Assembly (NCBI RefSeq): GCF_901538265.1
Contig: NZ_LR593886.1
Location: 7,647,738-7,711,737 of the forward strand
Length of the DNA: 64,000 nt
Direction: 5' to 3'
Origin: Gemmata massiliana
Lineage (GTDB): Bacteria; Planctomycetota; Planctomycetia; Gemmatales; Gemmataceae
Both the position numbers and the translations under genes were made by a program. Below, in pieces: positions 1-8,704 of the stretch. Positions within the stretch are counted from its first letter, which is position 1, and each line of letters opens with the position of its first letter. The notes below the pieces were generated by a model, which saw only the letters and a list, made by a program, of their open reading frames with translations, made no database searches and had not been told where the DNA came from.

Positions 1-2
1 AA

Positions 3-701
3 AAGGGCGGGCAGGTCGTCGGCAACGCGGTCGACGCCATGAGCGAGATCAACCAGTCGTCGAAGAAGATCGCGGACATCATCACGACGATCGACGAGAT
101 CGCGTTCCAGACCAACCTCCTGGCATTGAACGCCGCCGTCGAAGCCGCACGAGCCGGAGAACAGGGCCGCGGGTTCGCCGTCGTCGCATCCGAAGTGCGA
201 AACCTCGCTCAACGCTCCGCCACCGCCGCCAAAGAAATCAAGTCGCTCATCGAGGACTCGGTCAAGAAGGTCGACGCCGGAACCGAACTCGTCAACCGCT
301 CGGGATCGACCCTCGGCGACATCGTGACCTCCGTCAAGCGCGTCACGGACATCATCACCGAAATCGCCTCGGCTAGTAAGGAGCAGTCCACCGGGATCGA
401 TCAGGTCAACAAGGCCATCTCCCAGATGGACACCGTCACCCAGCGCAACGCCTCGCAGACCGAGGAGATGTCGGCCACCGCCCAAACGCTCACGGACCAA
501 GCCTCGCAACTCCGCGACCTCGTCGCGCGGTTCAAACTCGGGCACGACGAGCGCCCGGCCCCCAAGCCCGCACACAAGGCCGCCCGGAGCAAGCCCTCGA
601 ACCCTAAGCCCCGGCCCGCGGTCGCTCGGGCCATGAGCAACACCCACGAACTCGACCGGCTCGGTGGTGGCGGCGGGGACGACGGGTTCACTGAGTTCTA
701 A
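3..701 (+). CDS. Methyl-accepting chemotaxis protein, C-terminal part (5'-truncated by window edge)
   Basis: The reading frame is open from the first bases ([10 protein letters not shown]), so this is the end of a longer gene. It encodes the cytoplasmic MCP signalling domain, including the conserved hairpin tip with [22 protein letters not shown] and the following RNLAQRSA segment, which contacts CheA and CheW. The protein ends in a Pro/Lys-rich linker and the tail DDGFTEF. GFTEF fits the CheR/CheB tethering pentapeptide pattern x-[HFYW]-x-x-[HFYW]. The domain is nearly identical to the MCP at 1307-3154, including the tail, so the two are recent paralogues or homogenised copies. The sensor part lies outside the window. 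Confidence 0.93.
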   Translation, partial: KGGQVVGNAVDAMSEINQSSKKIADIITTIDEIAFQTNLLALNAAVEAARAGEQGRGFAVVASEVRNLAQRSATAAKEIKSLIEDSVKKVDAGTELVNRSGSTLGDIVTSVKRVTDIITEIASASKEQSTGIDQVNKAISQMDTVTQRNASQTEEMSATAQTLTDQASQLRDLVARFKLGHDERPAPKPAHKAARSKPSNPKPRPAVARAMSNTHELDRLGGGGGDDGFTEF

Positions 702-748
702 AGTCGGGCGCCCCGCGTTGAGTTGTTCTCGAATCTGAGGAACCGGTT

Positions 749-1297
749 GTGAAATGCGGTGGATGGATCGCGTTCGGGTGTTGGCTAACCGCGCTGATGG
801 GGGGAGTGGGCTTTTTGTCGGCCCACCAGTTCACCCCGGGCCAGAGCGGAACAGTCCCGCCCCACTTGAGCGAACCGGAGCCCGGCGCGCGAGAAACGAA
901 ACGCCCGCGTTTGATGATGTTCGTCCACCCGCACTGCCCGTGTAGCCCGGTCTCCCTGCGCAACTTCGCGAAGGTGATTGCGGGGACCGGGGCCGAGGCA
1001 GTGATTTACGTAACCGCAGAAAACCTGGCCGAAACTCCAAACGGCCGGGTTGCACGAGTTTGCGCGGCCGAGTTGCGTGCGGATTCAGACGGAGCGATCG
1101 CGAAACGGTTCGGGGCCATGACGTCCGGTCACGTGCTCCTGTACGCCGCCGACGGTCGACTGGTGTTCGAGGGCGGCATCACCGACGGGCGCGGGCACGA
1201 GGGGGACAACCCCGGGCTCCGCGCCGTCACCGCCCGCTTGTCCGGGACCGAAGACGAACCGGTGTCGTTCCCCGTATTCGGTTGCCCCCTAAACTGA
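749..1297 (+). CDS. RedB-like thioredoxin-fold protein
   Basis: A 182-residue protein with a GTG start. Residues 1-25 form a signal peptide or membrane anchor, so the protein probably acts outside the cytoplasmic membrane. A beta strand (LMMFVHPHC) leads into the HPHCPCS motif near residues 59-65. This is a C-P-C variant where a thioredoxin would have CxxC, as in planctomycete proteins annotated RedB. No other domain is visible. The stop is followed after 9 bp by an MCP gene, so the two are probably co-transcribed, and a redox link to the chemoreceptor is conceivable. The family name comes from general resemblance; the substrate is unknown. Confidence 0.7.
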   Translation: MKCGGWIAFGCWLTALMGGVGFLSAHQFTPGQSGTVPPHLSEPEPGARETKRPRLMMFVHPHCPCSPVSLRNFAKVIAGTGAEAVIYVTAENLAETPNGRVARVCAAELRADSDGAIAKRFGAMTSGHVLLYAADGRLVFEGGITDGRGHEGDNPGLRAVTARLSGTEDEPVSFPVFGCPLN

Positions 1298-1306
1298 TTT
1301 CCCGCT

Positions 1307-3154
1307 ATGAGCGCTGCACCGCTGAAACCCGCCACCGCCCAGGCCGAAGAACTGTTCCGCACCGCGGTGACCAACAACCGCGCCCGCGCCGACCGGCTCT
1401 TCGCCGGCCTCATGGTGGCGCAGTGGGTGCTGGTGATCGTGTTGGCCCTGGTCGTCAGCCCCCGGGCGTGGGCCGGGGCCGAGTCGGGAACCCACCTCCA
1501 CGTGTGGGTGGCAGTCCTGCTCGGCGCTATATGCGCGGCCGCGCCCGCGTACCTCGCCGTTAATAAGCCCGGGGACATGGCGAACGGGTTCGTGGTCGCC
1601 ATCTCCCAGATGGTCATGGGCATCCTGATTATGCACCTGACCGGCGGGCGCATCGAGTCCCACTTCCACGTGTTCGCGTCCATCGGGATGCTCGCCGTGT
1701 ACCGCGACTGGCGCGTGGTCGTGCTGGCCGTGGCGGTCGCGGCGGTGGATCACATCGCCCGCGGGTTCCTCTGGTGGCAGTCGGCCTACGGGTCCAGCCC
1801 GCCCAGCGACTGGCTGTGGCTGGAACACGCGGCCTGGGCGCTGTTCTCGATGCCCGTTCTGGCCTGGATGTGCGTGCTGAGCACGGACGAGATGCGCGCC
1901 CAGGCGGCGCGCGAGGCCGCGCTTGCCGAAGCCGAGCGCGAAGCGGGGGCGAACGTACAAGCGATTGCCACACAAGCGCAGGAGATGCGCGAGCGCGCCG
2001 AACGCGAGGCCACCGAACAGGTCACACGTGAGGTCGAGTCCGAACTGGCCCGCCAAGCGGAGCGCCAGCAGGCGGAAGAGCTGCGGCGCAAGGCGGACGT
2101 CATCCTGGCCGGGATCAACGCCCTGGCCGCGGGTGACTTCACGCACCAGACACCGGAGATGGGCACCGACGTCATCGGTCAGATGGCCGCCGCGCTCAAC
2201 AAGGCCGCGGTCGCGGTGCGCGAGGCCCTGGAGGGCGTGCGTGAGGTGTCCGAGCAACTCGCCGACGCCTCGGGCCAACTGTCCGCGGCCAGCGAGGAGA
2301 TCTCCACCGGCGCCCAAGAACAAGCGAGCAGCCTCGAAGAAACCGCCAGCACACTCGAACAGATTACGGCTCGCGTGCGCCAGAACTCCGACAGCGCCCA
2401 GCAAGCCCGCCAACTCGCCAACAACTCGAAAGAAGTGGCCGAGAAGGGCGGGCAGGTCGTTGGCAGCGCGGTGACCGCCATGAGCGCGATCAACGAATCG
2501 TCGAAGCGGATCGCGGACATCATCACCACCATCGACGAGATCGCGTTCCAGACCAACCTCCTCGCACTCAACGCCGCCGTCGAAGCCGCACGGGCCGGGG
2601 AACAGGGCCGCGGGTTCGCCGTCGTCGCCTCCGAGGTCCGAAACCTCGCACAGCGTTCCGCCACCGCAGCGAAGGAGATCAAAGACCTGATCGAGGACTC
2701 GGTCAAGAAGGTCGACGTCGGCACCGAACTCGTGAACCGGTCCGGGACCACGCTCGGGGACATCGTGACCAGCGTCAAGCGCGTCACCGATCTCATCACC
2801 GAGATCGCGGCCGCGGGCAAGGAACAGTCCACGGGCATCGACCAAGTCAGCAAAGCCATTTCGCAAATGGACGAAGTCACCCAGCGCAACGCGGCCCAGA
2901 CCGAGGAAATGTCGGCCACGGCCCAAACGCTTACCGATCAGGCAACTCAGCTCCGCGGCCTCGTCGCGCGGTTCCAACTCGGGCACGACGGAGGAATCGC
3001 TCCGTCCAGGCCAACGAGAGGCACCCGCCCCAAAGCCAAAGCACCGGCCCACAAGCCGCGCCCCGTCGCGAGCCGCTCGGTGAAGGTTAAGCGCCCCTCC
3101 CACGAACTCGACCGACTCGGCTCGGGCGGCGACGACGGGTTCACCGAATTCTGA
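1307..3154 (+). CDS. Methyl-accepting chemotaxis protein with multi-helix membrane sensor
   Basis: A 615-residue chemoreceptor. Residues about 25-205 form five or six hydrophobic helices, so the input domain is within the membrane rather than periplasmic. One helix boundary carries the His-rich segment [15 protein letters not shown] charged coiled coil (about 205-260) and a HAMP-like stretch ([21 protein letters not shown]) follow, then the MCP signalling domain with the conserved [19 protein letters not shown] tip. The C-terminus is [17 protein letters not shown], ending in a candidate CheR/CheB tether (GFTEF). The gene starts 9 bp after the RedB-like gene. Its signalling domain almost repeats the partial MCP upstream. 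Confidence 0.95.
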   Translation: MSAAPLKPATAQAEELFRTAVTNNRARADRLFAGLMVAQWVLVIVLALVVSPRAWAGAESGTHLHVWVAVLLGAICAAAPAYLAVNKPGDMANGFVVAISQMVMGILIMHLTGGRIESHFHVFASIGMLAVYRDWRVVVLAVAVAAVDHIARGFLWWQSAYGSSPPSDWLWLEHAAWALFSMPVLAWMCVLSTDEMRAQAAREAALAEAEREAGANVQAIATQAQEMRERAEREATEQVTREVESELARQAERQQAEELRRKADVILAGINALAAGDFTHQTPEMGTDVIGQMAAALNKAAVAVREALEGVREVSEQLADASGQLSAASEEISTGAQEQASSLEETASTLEQITARVRQNSDSAQQARQLANNSKEVAEKGGQVVGSAVTAMSAINESSKRIADIITTIDEIAFQTNLLALNAAVEAARAGEQGRGFAVVASEVRNLAQRSATAAKEIKDLIEDSVKKVDVGTELVNRSGTTLGDIVTSVKRVTDLITEIAAAGKEQSTGIDQVSKAISQMDEVTQRNAAQTEEMSATAQTLTDQATQLRGLVARFQLGHDGGIAPSRPTRGTRPKAKAPAHKPRPVASRSVKVKRPSHELDRLGSGGDDGFTEF

Positions 3155-3180
3155 TCTCGGTACGTTTGTAGTGCCGAGAT
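3154..3180 (+). terminator. Hairpin after the second MCP gene
   Basis: A 10-bp stem (ATCTCGGTAC with GTGCCGAGAT, one G-T pair) and a 7-nt loop start at the last base of the MCP stop codon. The stem is followed by an A/T-rich stretch, CGATTTAAATC, rather than a clean T run. The convergent DUF2891 gene ends at 3195, so the hairpin may serve both strands. Confidence 0.5.
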
Positions 3181-3194
3181 CGATTTAAATCATA

Positions 3195-4304
3195 TCACTC
3201 CGGCGCGGGCAGCGAGAGCATCCACACCGCGAACGACGCGAGCCAGTGCTCGCCCGCGTAGTCCCCACTCGAAACGTGCTTTAACCCGGCCTCGGCGTGC
3301 TTCGCGACGGAAGCGGCCAGCGCCTTGCGCGCCGGGTCGTCTTTCGGGAGCGCGGTGATGATGCCGCGCAAACACCACGCACGACTGAGGTTCAGGCCGT
3401 CGAGGTGAACGAGCTGCGGGTCGGTGCGGTCGGTAACGGTCGCGGGGCCGAACAGGTTCGCGGGTTCACCTTTGGCCGCGCCGGGCAGGTACTTGTGGAA
3501 CCACGCGGCGAACTCGGCCGGTGGAAGTACCCGGCGCATGAGGTCCGCTTCACACAGGCTCGGGGAGAGGAAGTCGGCCCCGTCCGGTTCCCAGCGGGCG
3601 GGCGCGTCCACGTCCTTCGCGTAGTACGCCTTCGCCCGCTCCTCGATCAACTCTTGTAGTTTCTTGTTGCCGGTTGCTTTCGCGTAGTCGTGTGCGAACG
3701 TGAGCCCGAACGCGGTGTTCGAGTGAACCCCGGCGCGGATCGGGTACGTCTGCTTCGGGAAGTATTCGATGTACCGGTTGGCTATCAGCTCCGCGAGCGG
3801 GCGCAGGTTCCCGGCCCACGTCTTCGCGTCTGGGTCGTCCCAGGTGTGCAACTCTTCCGCGAGTTTGAGTAACCACGCCCAGCCGTAAGGCCGCTCGAAC
3901 GATTTCGCTTCTGATCGATTGAAATACTCGACTTCGGCCTTAATGTTCGCCGCAGTCAGGTGTTCCGCGAGAACGGCGCGGATGTCCTTCGCTTGCGGGA
4001 GCGTCGGGTGCGCACGCAGCACGCGGACCAGCATCCAGTGCCCGTGAACGGCGGAGTGCCAGTCGTAGCAGCCGTAGAACGCGGGGTGCAGCGCCTTGGG
4101 CGTCTTGGCGTCCTTGTCGTCGAGCAGCACGTGCCCGGGTTTGTTGGGGAACTCTTTCTTCGCGCCCTTCAGCGCGAGTTTGGCGAACGCGGACGCCCAC
4201 TCCGGAGTGAGCGTCTCGCCTTTCGGTGTCGCGGGCGGTTCGGCCGCTGGCATGGCACTAAATACCACAAAAGGAAGTAGAACCAGCAACAAGGTACGCG
4301 ACAT
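3195..4304 (-). CDS. DUF2891 family secreted protein
   Basis: A 369-residue protein with an N-terminal signal peptide (MSRTLLLVLLPFVVFSAMPAAE). The body matches DUF2891, an all-helical family reminiscent of alpha/alpha-barrel glycan enzymes. Characteristic segments are HPAFYGCYDWHSAVHGHWML near residue 75 and HSNTAFGLTFAHDYA near residue 197. The conserved His and Asp residues suggest a catalytic or metal site, but no reaction is established for the family. It is convergent with the MCP gene and lies 48 bp downstream of the serine hydrolase gene on the same strand, so the two could be co-transcribed. Confidence 0.8.
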   Translation of the reverse strand: MSRTLLLVLLPFVVFSAMPAAEPPATPKGETLTPEWASAFAKLALKGAKKEFPNKPGHVLLDDKDAKTPKALHPAFYGCYDWHSAVHGHWMLVRVLRAHPTLPQAKDIRAVLAEHLTAANIKAEVEYFNRSEAKSFERPYGWAWLLKLAEELHTWDDPDAKTWAGNLRPLAELIANRYIEYFPKQTYPIRAGVHSNTAFGLTFAHDYAKATGNKKLQELIEERAKAYYAKDVDAPARWEPDGADFLSPSLCEADLMRRVLPPAEFAAWFHKYLPGAAKGEPANLFGPATVTDRTDPQLVHLDGLNLSRAWCLRGIITALPKDDPARKALAASVAKHAEAGLKHVSSGDYAGEHWLASFAVWMLSLPAPE

Positions 4305-4352
4305 AGCAGCCTTAGTTTGTGTACAGCGGCCGGAACCACCGGTCGTCTTCCG

Positions 4353-5534
4353 TCACTTACCGTATATGTCCGCGGTGGCTTTCTCGAACGCCGAGCGCGC
4401 CTTCGCGCCGTCTCCCGAGAAGCCCGCGTGCTGGACCATGTACACCGTCACGAGCTTCTTGTCCGGGTCGATCCACACGTTCGTGGCAAACGCGCCGCCG
4501 TGACCGCACGGTCCCGCGACCGCCGGACCGTCCTTCTTCGACTTGCGCGTCGTGCTCAACCCCAAACCATACCCGCCCTCTCCCTTCGACTTGTCGAGCA
4601 GCGTGTCGGTTTGAGTGCCGGTCATTGCGCGAATCGAATCTTCGGAAAGCAGCCGCTTTTCGCCGTGCATACCGCCGCGCAGGATCATCTGCCCGAACGC
4701 GGCCACGTCCCGCGCTGTGGAGAACAATCCACCACCGGGGCACGGCTGCCGCGTCGAGTCGCTGAGCGGGTACGCCAGCGGCGAAATGGGCATTGCTTCC
4801 AGCCCCTTGCCGTTCTTACTCGGGCGGTAGGTTTTCGCGAGTCGCTTCAGTTGCTCGCTCGTGGGGCGCCAGGTCGTTTCGGTCATCCCGAGCGGCCCGA
4901 ACAACCGCTTCGCCATGAACTCTTCGTAGGAAAGGCCGCTGGCCACTTCGATGATGCGCCCCGCGGTGTTGATGCCCGCGTTCGAGTACACGTACTTCGT
5001 ACCCGGCTCGTACTGGAGCGGCGTGATGGCGTAACTGCCCACCGCGTCCTTGAGCAGCAGTTTGTCGATGGTCGGGGTTTCGAGTGCGGAGCCGAACGGC
5101 ATCCCGCTCGTGTGGCGCAGGCAGTCCCGGATCGTGGGCACGCGGCCCGGCTTCTTCAGCAGCACCGTGTCCTTATCCTGGAACACGGCCATCCACTGCG
5201 CTTTGAATTCCGGCAGGTACTTCTCGATCGGGTCGTCGAGCGTGACCTTCCCCTCGTCGACGAGCATCATGAGCGCCGCGGCCGTCATGGGTTTGGTCAT
5301 CGACGCGATCCAAAACAGGTCGTCCGACTTCATCGCGATCTTGGCCTCGCGGTCGGCGAAGCCCACGGTTTCGACGGTCAGCACCTTGTCCGGCGACGCG
5401 ACCAACACGACCGCACCCGCGAGCTCGTTCTTCTCGACGAACGGTTGCAGGCTATCCGCGACCCGCGGATCGGCGGCGCGAGCGGACGGGGTGAACACGA
5501 GCAGCGCGAACAGGAACGCGCGAGAGGGGCGCAT
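4353..5534 (-). CDS. Serine hydrolase, class C beta-lactamase/penicillin-binding-protein-like
   Basis: A 393-residue secreted serine hydrolase. The chosen ATG gives a clean signal peptide (MRPSRAFLFALLVFTPSARAA); the frame is open for 29 more codons upstream but lacks secretion features there. The SxxK nucleophile motif is S-M-T-K in WIASMTKPMT, about 55 residues into the mature protein. A YSN motif appears in KYVYSNAGINTAG, and a HGG motif (GHGGAFATN) near the C-terminus replaces KTG. This is the beta-lactamase-related (Pfam PF00144) esterase/D-aminopeptidase fold; the substrate cannot be inferred. The upstream gap carries a copy of the paired-box element and a possible promoter. Confidence 0.88.
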   Translation of the reverse strand: MRPSRAFLFALLVFTPSARAADPRVADSLQPFVEKNELAGAVVLVASPDKVLTVETVGFADREAKIAMKSDDLFWIASMTKPMTAAALMMLVDEGKVTLDDPIEKYLPEFKAQWMAVFQDKDTVLLKKPGRVPTIRDCLRHTSGMPFGSALETPTIDKLLLKDAVGSYAITPLQYEPGTKYVYSNAGINTAGRIIEVASGLSYEEFMAKRLFGPLGMTETTWRPTSEQLKRLAKTYRPSKNGKGLEAMPISPLAYPLSDSTRQPCPGGGLFSTARDVAAFGQMILRGGMHGEKRLLSEDSIRAMTGTQTDTLLDKSKGEGGYGLGLSTTRKSKKDGPAVAGPCGHGGAFATNVWIDPDKKLVTVYMVQHAGFSGDGAKARSAFEKATADIYGK

Positions 5535-5628
5535 CGGGTGAACCTTGGGTTCGGGAGGGAGGATGGCTGGCACCACGCAGATTACGGGATGTCCCGGACG
5601 TTTGCAGCCTTTTTCGCCCACCGAGGTC

Positions 5629-5871
5629 GTTAGCCCCGCGCGGCTAACATTTGCTAACGTTTCCGCCCCAGCCGCCTAAACAGTGCGTTTTCCCAGGCAA
5701 TTTTCACACCCACGGCTAACATTTGGTTAATGCCGCACACCGCCCTTTCCAGGTGTCCAGCCGGTGTGAGCCCACGTTCCAGGCGAACGGCTGGCGCAAG
5801 CCGATCTTCGCCAAACACTCGGCCGCATTGTGAACATAAATACATTATAACCACATCTCGGTGCGGTGCAA
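5629..5871 (-). repeat. Dispersed paired-box intergenic element, copy 1
   Basis: Boxes on the plus strand are GCTAACATTTGCTAAC at 5643-5658 and GGCTAACATTTGG at 5714-5726; a GTTAGCC arm at 5629-5635 also pairs with GGCTAAC. On the minus strand, a GGGAAAACGCACTGTTTAGG block precedes the first box, as in copy 4 (GGAAAAAGTGCTGTTTGGG). Box spacing here (62 nt) differs from the other copies, so this copy is partial or rearranged. A minus-strand promoter candidate (TTGCAC, 16 nt, TATAAT) lies at 5844-5871. Confidence 0.55.
5844..5871 (-). promoter_or_regulatory. Candidate sigma-70-like promoter for the serine hydrolase gene
   Basis: On the minus strand TTGCAC (5871-5866) and TATAAT (5849-5844) are separated by 16 nt. 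It would give a leader of about 300 nt running through the paired boxes to the ATG at 5534. No transcription data were available. Confidence 0.35.
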
Positions 5872-5982
5872 CCGAAATAAGCCGAACGATGACCCCAAAA
5901 TAGCGGGAGTAACCCACAGTCCGTTCACTCTTTACGGTTTGCTCTGGACGCGAGTCCGAGGGAAGGGCGTATACTAACTGCA

Positions 5983-6558
5983 ATGGCACAGGACGAACCC
6001 ATGACCCCGCGCCGCAAGAAGCCGCCCGTTCCGCTCCCGCCGCTGGACGGCCCGTTCGTGGCGATCGACTTCGAGACGGCCGACAACGGCCCCGATAGCG
6101 CCTGCGCGGTAGGGATAGTTCGAGTGGAAAACTCGAAGATCGTTCACCGCGAAGCGGTGCTGATCCGCCCGCCGCGCGAGCGCATTCTGTTCACCTACGT
6201 TCACGGCATCACGTGGCCGATGGTGAAAAGCGCGCCGGTCTTCAAAGACGTGTGGTCGAAGGTCGCGCCGGTACTCGAAGGTGCGGCGTTCCTCGCCGCG
6301 CACAACGCCCCGTTCGACCGGCGCGTGCTGTCCGCGTGCTGCGCCGCGGCGGAACTGACGGCCCCCGCCCTGCCCTTCGTCTGCACGGTTCAGCTCGCGC
6401 GCCGGAAGTGGGCACTCAAACCCGCGAACCTGCCCGCCGTGTGTCGGCGCCTCGGGATCGGCCTGATGCACCACGACGCCGGGTCAGACGCCGAAGCGTG
6501 TGCCCGGATCGTGATCGCCGCGGCGTTCCCGGGCAACGCGACCGACGCCGCGGGTTGA
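5983..6558 (+). CDS. DEDDh-family 3'-5' exonuclease (DNA polymerase III epsilon-like)
   Basis: A 191-residue protein with all visible DEDDh landmarks. They are DFET (FVAIDFETAD, near residue 27) for the first metal-binding Asp and Glu, HNAPFDRRVL near residue 106 for the second Asp, and the His-x4-Asp motif in HHDAGSDAEACA near residue 165. The product would degrade single-stranded nucleic acid from the 3' end, in proofreading or repair. It is shorter than full DnaQ and lacks other domains. An alternative ATG at 6001 would remove six residues and place the TATACT hexamer in a more usual position. It is followed by a convergent WD40 gene 5 bp away. Confidence 0.85.
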   Translation: MAQDEPMTPRRKKPPVPLPPLDGPFVAIDFETADNGPDSACAVGIVRVENSKIVHREAVLIRPPRERILFTYVHGITWPMVKSAPVFKDVWSKVAPVLEGAAFLAAHNAPFDRRVLSACCAAAELTAPALPFVCTVQLARRKWALKPANLPAVCRRLGIGLMHHDAGSDAEACARIVIAAAFPGNATDAAG

Positions 6559-6563
6559 GGGTG

Positions 6564-7508
6564 TTACAAGTCCCAATCCCAGAGCAAAATCTGCCCTCGG
6601 CCGTTCGCGACTGCGACGACTTGACCGTCGGGTGAAAACGTGAGACACGCGAGTCGCCCGGCCTTCCAGACAAAATCGCGACGCCTCATCCAACTTGTCG
6701 TGTCCCAAACTTGCACGGATTCACCGCTAACGACAGCTAGGTACTGGCCATCCGCCGAGAAATCGAATTGTGGTAAACCCGCTCCTTCAACCACCATCGA
6801 AACCACTGGCTCGCCACTATCCACGTCGGTAACCTGAATCCCTTCGTCACGGCACGCCCCAGCAACCAACCAAGTCGCGGGCGCCCACTTCAGCACTTCA
6901 CCCCAAAGATGCACCTCCAGCGCCCGCGTTCCGGTTACCACATCAAACACACCGACGTTTGTCGCGAGTAGCGTTCCGGACGAATCGAACGCGAGTCCCG
7001 AGAACAAATCTGCCTCCGCGCTCCGATAAAGTACCCGCTCGCTCTGATTATTGAGATCCCATACACGCAGGGTGTTGCTGAACGGTTCAGGAATCCAAAC
7101 GTTCGCGGCCACCATACCCTCGGGCGTGCAAGCGAGACCGTATTCGTATTGAGCACAGCCCCAACCCACAAGCACGGACCGGGGCTGTCGGTCAACGGCG
7201 TCCCAGACATGAATCCCTTCTGAGACAGAACGGCACACGAGGCAGCGTCCGGCGCTGGTAAACGCGAGTCGGTCAACACCGCGGCGCGTGTTTCGGCGCA
7301 CTTCAAACTCGCGCCGCTCAGCGACCTGCAACAGAACGGCGCCCTCACCCGTGCGCAGGCGGAACGACAGCGGCTCGCCGTCCAGCGGCACCCGCCCCAC
7401 GACCCACACCGAGCGCCCAGGGCCATTGAAGGTTTCACATTGGGGTAGGCCGTAGTGCGAAAATTCGCAGCGATTCCACCATGCAAAACGCAAACCTATT
7501 GGCGGCAT
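6564..7508 (-). CDS. WD40-repeat protein
   Basis: A 314-residue protein without an evident signal peptide. At least four WD40-type blades are recognisable from x-D-x-(S/G)-x-x-x-A/L and V-W-D ends: DAVDRQPRSVLVGWG, NTLRVWDLNNQSERVL, DFSADGQYLAVVSGESVQVWD and TFSPDGQVVAVANGRGQILLWDWD at the C-terminus. It probably forms a beta-propeller scaffold. No enzymatic domain is present. Codon use looks slightly less GC-rich than neighbouring genes. The ends are convergent with the exonuclease gene. Confidence 0.7.
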   Translation of the reverse strand: MPPIGLRFAWWNRCEFSHYGLPQCETFNGPGRSVWVVGRVPLDGEPLSFRLRTGEGAVLLQVAERREFEVRRNTRRGVDRLAFTSAGRCLVCRSVSEGIHVWDAVDRQPRSVLVGWGCAQYEYGLACTPEGMVAANVWIPEPFSNTLRVWDLNNQSERVLYRSAEADLFSGLAFDSSGTLLATNVGVFDVVTGTRALEVHLWGEVLKWAPATWLVAGACRDEGIQVTDVDSGEPVVSMVVEGAGLPQFDFSADGQYLAVVSGESVQVWDTTSWMRRRDFVWKAGRLACLTFSPDGQVVAVANGRGQILLWDWDL

Positions 7509-7872
7509 AATAGGCTAGACAGCCATTGTATATTCAGCAACGAATTATCTGAACCAAGTGGCTTATCGCCTTCGGGTCATAGCGGCACCGCTCAATGGAG
7601 CACAAAACTAGGCAATACCGTCCCACTGCAGAACAGTTAAGCTAAATCGGCGAGAGTGGAGACTGGGTACCTGAGCGATGAGAAGGGAGCTAGCGACTTC
7701 GCGTTACTCCACCCGACTATACTCGCCCGGATCGGACAAGGAATAACTGGTGCCATTGAGAAATGTCTCTCACGGGATTTTTCGGGAGGGTGATGCGCTT
7801 TTTAGGTACCGTAGACCTTGTCGCGATGTGCGTGGCCGGCGAGCTTTTTGTTCGGCCGTGGGAGGGCTTTCC
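7509..7872. other. 364-bp intergenic region, lower GC
   Basis: The stretch between the WD40 gene start and the downstream secreted protein is less GC-rich than the genes, especially 7500-7640. I see no RNA gene, repeat or convincing promoter in it. A GGAGGG ribosome binding site at 7860-7865 fixes the start of the following gene at 7873. Confidence 0.5.
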
Positions 7873-8469
7873 ATGCGAATCGGGTTGTCCCTACTCCTCG
7901 CTCTCGTCGCAACAGCGGCCGTGGCTGCGAACCCGCCCAAGGATGTGGACGCGCTGACGGTACGGGCGAAGCTCAGGGGGGATTGGCGGGAGCTCGACGT
8001 TCGCGTCCCCAGGGATCAGCAACTGCGCGCGAGTTTCGGCATCCAGTGGACCATGTACAAGCCCGCGGATCGTACCTCGCCGCCGAACCAGGCCCGGTTC
8101 ACCGATCATGACAACGAATCGACTCAGACGGACGGGGTATTGGTTCTGAACACCGACGCGAACCCGATGTGGCTCGACTTCCGGTTCAAGGACGGGACGG
8201 GTGAGTATGTGTGGGTCGGAATCTTTCGATTCGAGGGCGACCAGCCGCGGTGGGTTCTGAATAAAGAGTGGGTCAAACTCGACACGTGGGAAGCGGCAAA
8301 GGGGAAGGTACCCAAACGGCCGACGAGATTCGAGGACGATAAGAAGCAGCCCGTTGGCTACCGGCTGGAGCCGTTCACGTTCGGGAGGAATAAGTGTGAG
8401 CCTTCGTCGGATGGCCAGTCGAACCGCTGGTCGCGTAGTTCATCCCTACTGATCAGTGACACCCGTTGA
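7873..8469 (+). CDS. Secreted TIGR03067-like hypothetical protein
   Basis: The ATG at 7873 is preceded by GGAGGG with 7-nt spacing and opens a signal peptide (MRIGLSLLLALVATAAVAA), so it is preferred over in-frame starts upstream. The 198-residue product has the layout of the planctomycete TIGR03067-type domain: a GDWREL opening, a central strand with LVLNTDANPMWLDFRFKDG, then YVWVGIFRFEGDQPRWVLN and KRPTRFEDDKK near the end. Function is unknown. The last about 25 residues (CEPSSDGQSNRWSRSSS) look unlike the family and may follow a frameshift or lost stop after FTFGRNK. Confidence 0.6.
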   Translation: MRIGLSLLLALVATAAVAANPPKDVDALTVRAKLRGDWRELDVRVPRDQQLRASFGIQWTMYKPADRTSPPNQARFTDHDNESTQTDGVLVLNTDANPMWLDFRFKDGTGEYVWVGIFRFEGDQPRWVLNKEWVKLDTWEAAKGKVPKRPTRFEDDKKQPVGYRLEPFTFGRNKCEPSSDGQSNRWSRSSSLLISDTR

Positions 8470-8704
8470 CACCCGCGCGTCTGTCCAGCCGCGCGATAGA
8501 TGCGTGTGCGTCGATCACATTTTACACGAACCAGTTCCGTTCGCTTCCACAGCGATCCTACCGTAGTCGCGAACAAACAGAACAAACCGGACAGCCCGAA
8601 CGACCCCCATCCCAATTTTCCACCAGCGAGCCCGAAAAACTCGGCGCGCGGGGAGTGCGTTCGCGCGGTCTGCGTATGATCCCCCTATCCGCACGGACAA
8701 CGCT

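Larger units (their letters stand above)
5535..5982. other. 448-bp intergenic region with paired-box element copy 1
   Basis: This gap separates the divergent serine hydrolase and exonuclease genes. It holds copy 1 of the paired-box element, a minus-strand promoter candidate and, at 5970-5975, a TATACT hexamer 8 bp before the exonuclease ATG, which would give a nearly leaderless transcript. No convincing gene is visible. A 111-codon minus-strand frame through the region is explained by the repeat. Confidence 0.6.

Noticed and set aside
1289-3103. 604-codon minus-strand ORF opposite the second MCP
   Set aside because: It is a shadow of GC-rich codons; its translation is Arg/Gly/Leu-rich with no domain, while the plus strand has clear MCP motifs.
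4317-5633. 438-codon plus-strand ORF opposite the serine hydrolase
   Set aside because: An Arg/Val-rich antisense shadow; the minus strand carries SxxK and HGG motifs.
5654-5989. 111-codon minus-strand ORF upstream of the serine hydrolase
   Set aside because: It runs through paired-box element copy 1 and overlaps the exonuclease start; its ending does not match ORFs over other copies in a consistent frame.
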